A DNA stretch of 58,985 bases from CAYYFX01 sp964471155 (lineage in GTDB: Bacteria > ARS69): the NCBI GenBank assembly GCA_964471155.1, contig CAYYFX010000011.1:1-58985 (forward strand), written 5' to 3'. The position numbers were made by a program, and so were the translations under genes. Positions 58,778 to 58,985 of the stretch are shown piece after piece (the first letter of the stretch is position 1; each line of letters begins with the position of its first letter). Under the pieces are notes generated by a model. That model did not search any database and was not told where the DNA came from. It worked only from the letters and a program-made list of their open reading frames with translations.

Positions 58778-58985
58778 ATGGCCGAGGTCGTGCTCGATCG
58801 CGTGTGGAAGATCTACCCCGGCGACGTGGCCGCCGTGAAGGACGTGAGCGTCGCCATCGCCCACGGCGAGTTCATGGTCGTGGTGGGGCCGTCCGGATGC
58901 GGCAAGTCCACCATGCTGCGCATGGTGGCCGGGCTGGAGGAGGTGACGAAGGGCACCATCTCCATCGACGGGCGCGTGGTGAACG
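58778..58985 (+). CDS. ABC transporter ATP-binding protein (MalK/UgpC-like), 3' truncated by window edge
   Basis: The first 69 codons are visible. VVLDRVWKIYPGDVAAVKDV is the usual N-terminal strand pair and GPSGCGKSTMLRMVAGLEE is a perfect Walker A and following helix, typical of the carbohydrate-importer ATPases MalK/UgpC. The signature and Walker B lie beyond the edge, so the transporter partner is unseen. Confidence 0.85.
   Translation, partial: MAEVVLDRVWKIYPGDVAAVKDVSVAIAHGEFMVVVGPSGCGKSTMLRMVAGLEEVTKGTISIDGRVVN

Noticed and set aside
1..58985. CRISPR arrays, tRNA or rRNA genes, insertion sequences
   Set aside because: No regularly spaced direct repeats with unique spacers, no T-loop or rRNA-like sequence, no transposase or terminal repeats were seen on reading both strands; only by eye, so short or decayed ones could be missed.

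Overview
The window is GC-rich, gene-dense bacterial DNA (roughly 70% G+C by eye) with short intergenic gaps, many 4-base ATGA/GTGA/TTGA start-stop overlaps and frequent GTG/TTG starts. A 100-N scaffold gap at 46067-46166 shows that it is a draft or metagenome assembly. Class 1B pyrimidine genes under a PyrR attenuator, a PorX-type PglZ response regulator with a PorY-like kinase, TPR/TonB-type lipoproteins and a large outer-membrane polysaccharide export locus point to a diderm of the FCB/Bacteroidota-related branch, for example a candidate phylum such as Eisenbacteria. That placement is inference, because no rRNA or tRNA gene is visible.

Layout. 1-11171: the end of an STT3-like membrane glycosyltransferase, a GT39-like glycosyltransferase, an alpha/beta hydrolase coupled to a B3/4-domain protein, an unusual RNA leader with a micro-ORF before a threonine/serine dehydratase, a DUF3857 secreted protein whose transglutaminase site looks dead, a cupin, a carbamoyltransferase/SxtJ pair, an OmpH/Skp-like chaperone and a PspC protein. 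11172-12776: a compositionally different island with an HTH-GHKL ATPase-STAS-like fusion protein behind four phased operator-like repeats. 12777-20859: the pyrimidine operon pyrR-pyrB-pyrC-(TPR/TonB lipoprotein)-pyrK-pyrD-pyrF-pyrE, every junction overlapping by 4 bases, behind a promoter, a PyrR RNA site and an attenuator.

20867-26175: a GT2-like protein, a CPBP protease, a large membrane/TPR protein, a small unknown protein ending in a 13-bp tandem repeat, and a winged-helix protein. 26442-42264: a surface polysaccharide region with sugar nucleotide enzymes (Ugd, RfbB-like), glycosyltransferases on both strands, a TIM-barrel-like lipoprotein, and Wza/Wzz/Wzx/Wzy-type export and polymerisation genes followed by two tandem GT4 paralogues. 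42144-46761: an acyl-CoA dehydrogenase, a free-methionine-sulfoxide reductase-like GAF protein, a GT-C-like protein cut by the gap, and YqeY. 46920-49983: UDP-xylose synthase, a second sugar epimerase and a WecA/TagO-like initiating transferase with an apparent CTG start.

50069-58985: a HemC-fold protein that has lost its catalytic residues, a PorY-like kinase and PorX-like PglZ regulator, then tsaE-tsaB-rimI-PNP-accD-folC, and the first 69 codons of an ABC transporter ATPase.

The genes serve three main themes: UMP synthesis under UMP/PyrR control, construction of a Wzx/Wzy-type surface polysaccharide containing uronic acid and probably xylose, and a Por-type envelope signalling pair. The most unusual items are the two apparent pseudoenzymes (HemC-like and transglutaminase-like), the micro-ORF RNA leader, the operator-array/ATPase-STAS unit, and the lipoprotein translationally coupled inside the pyr operon.
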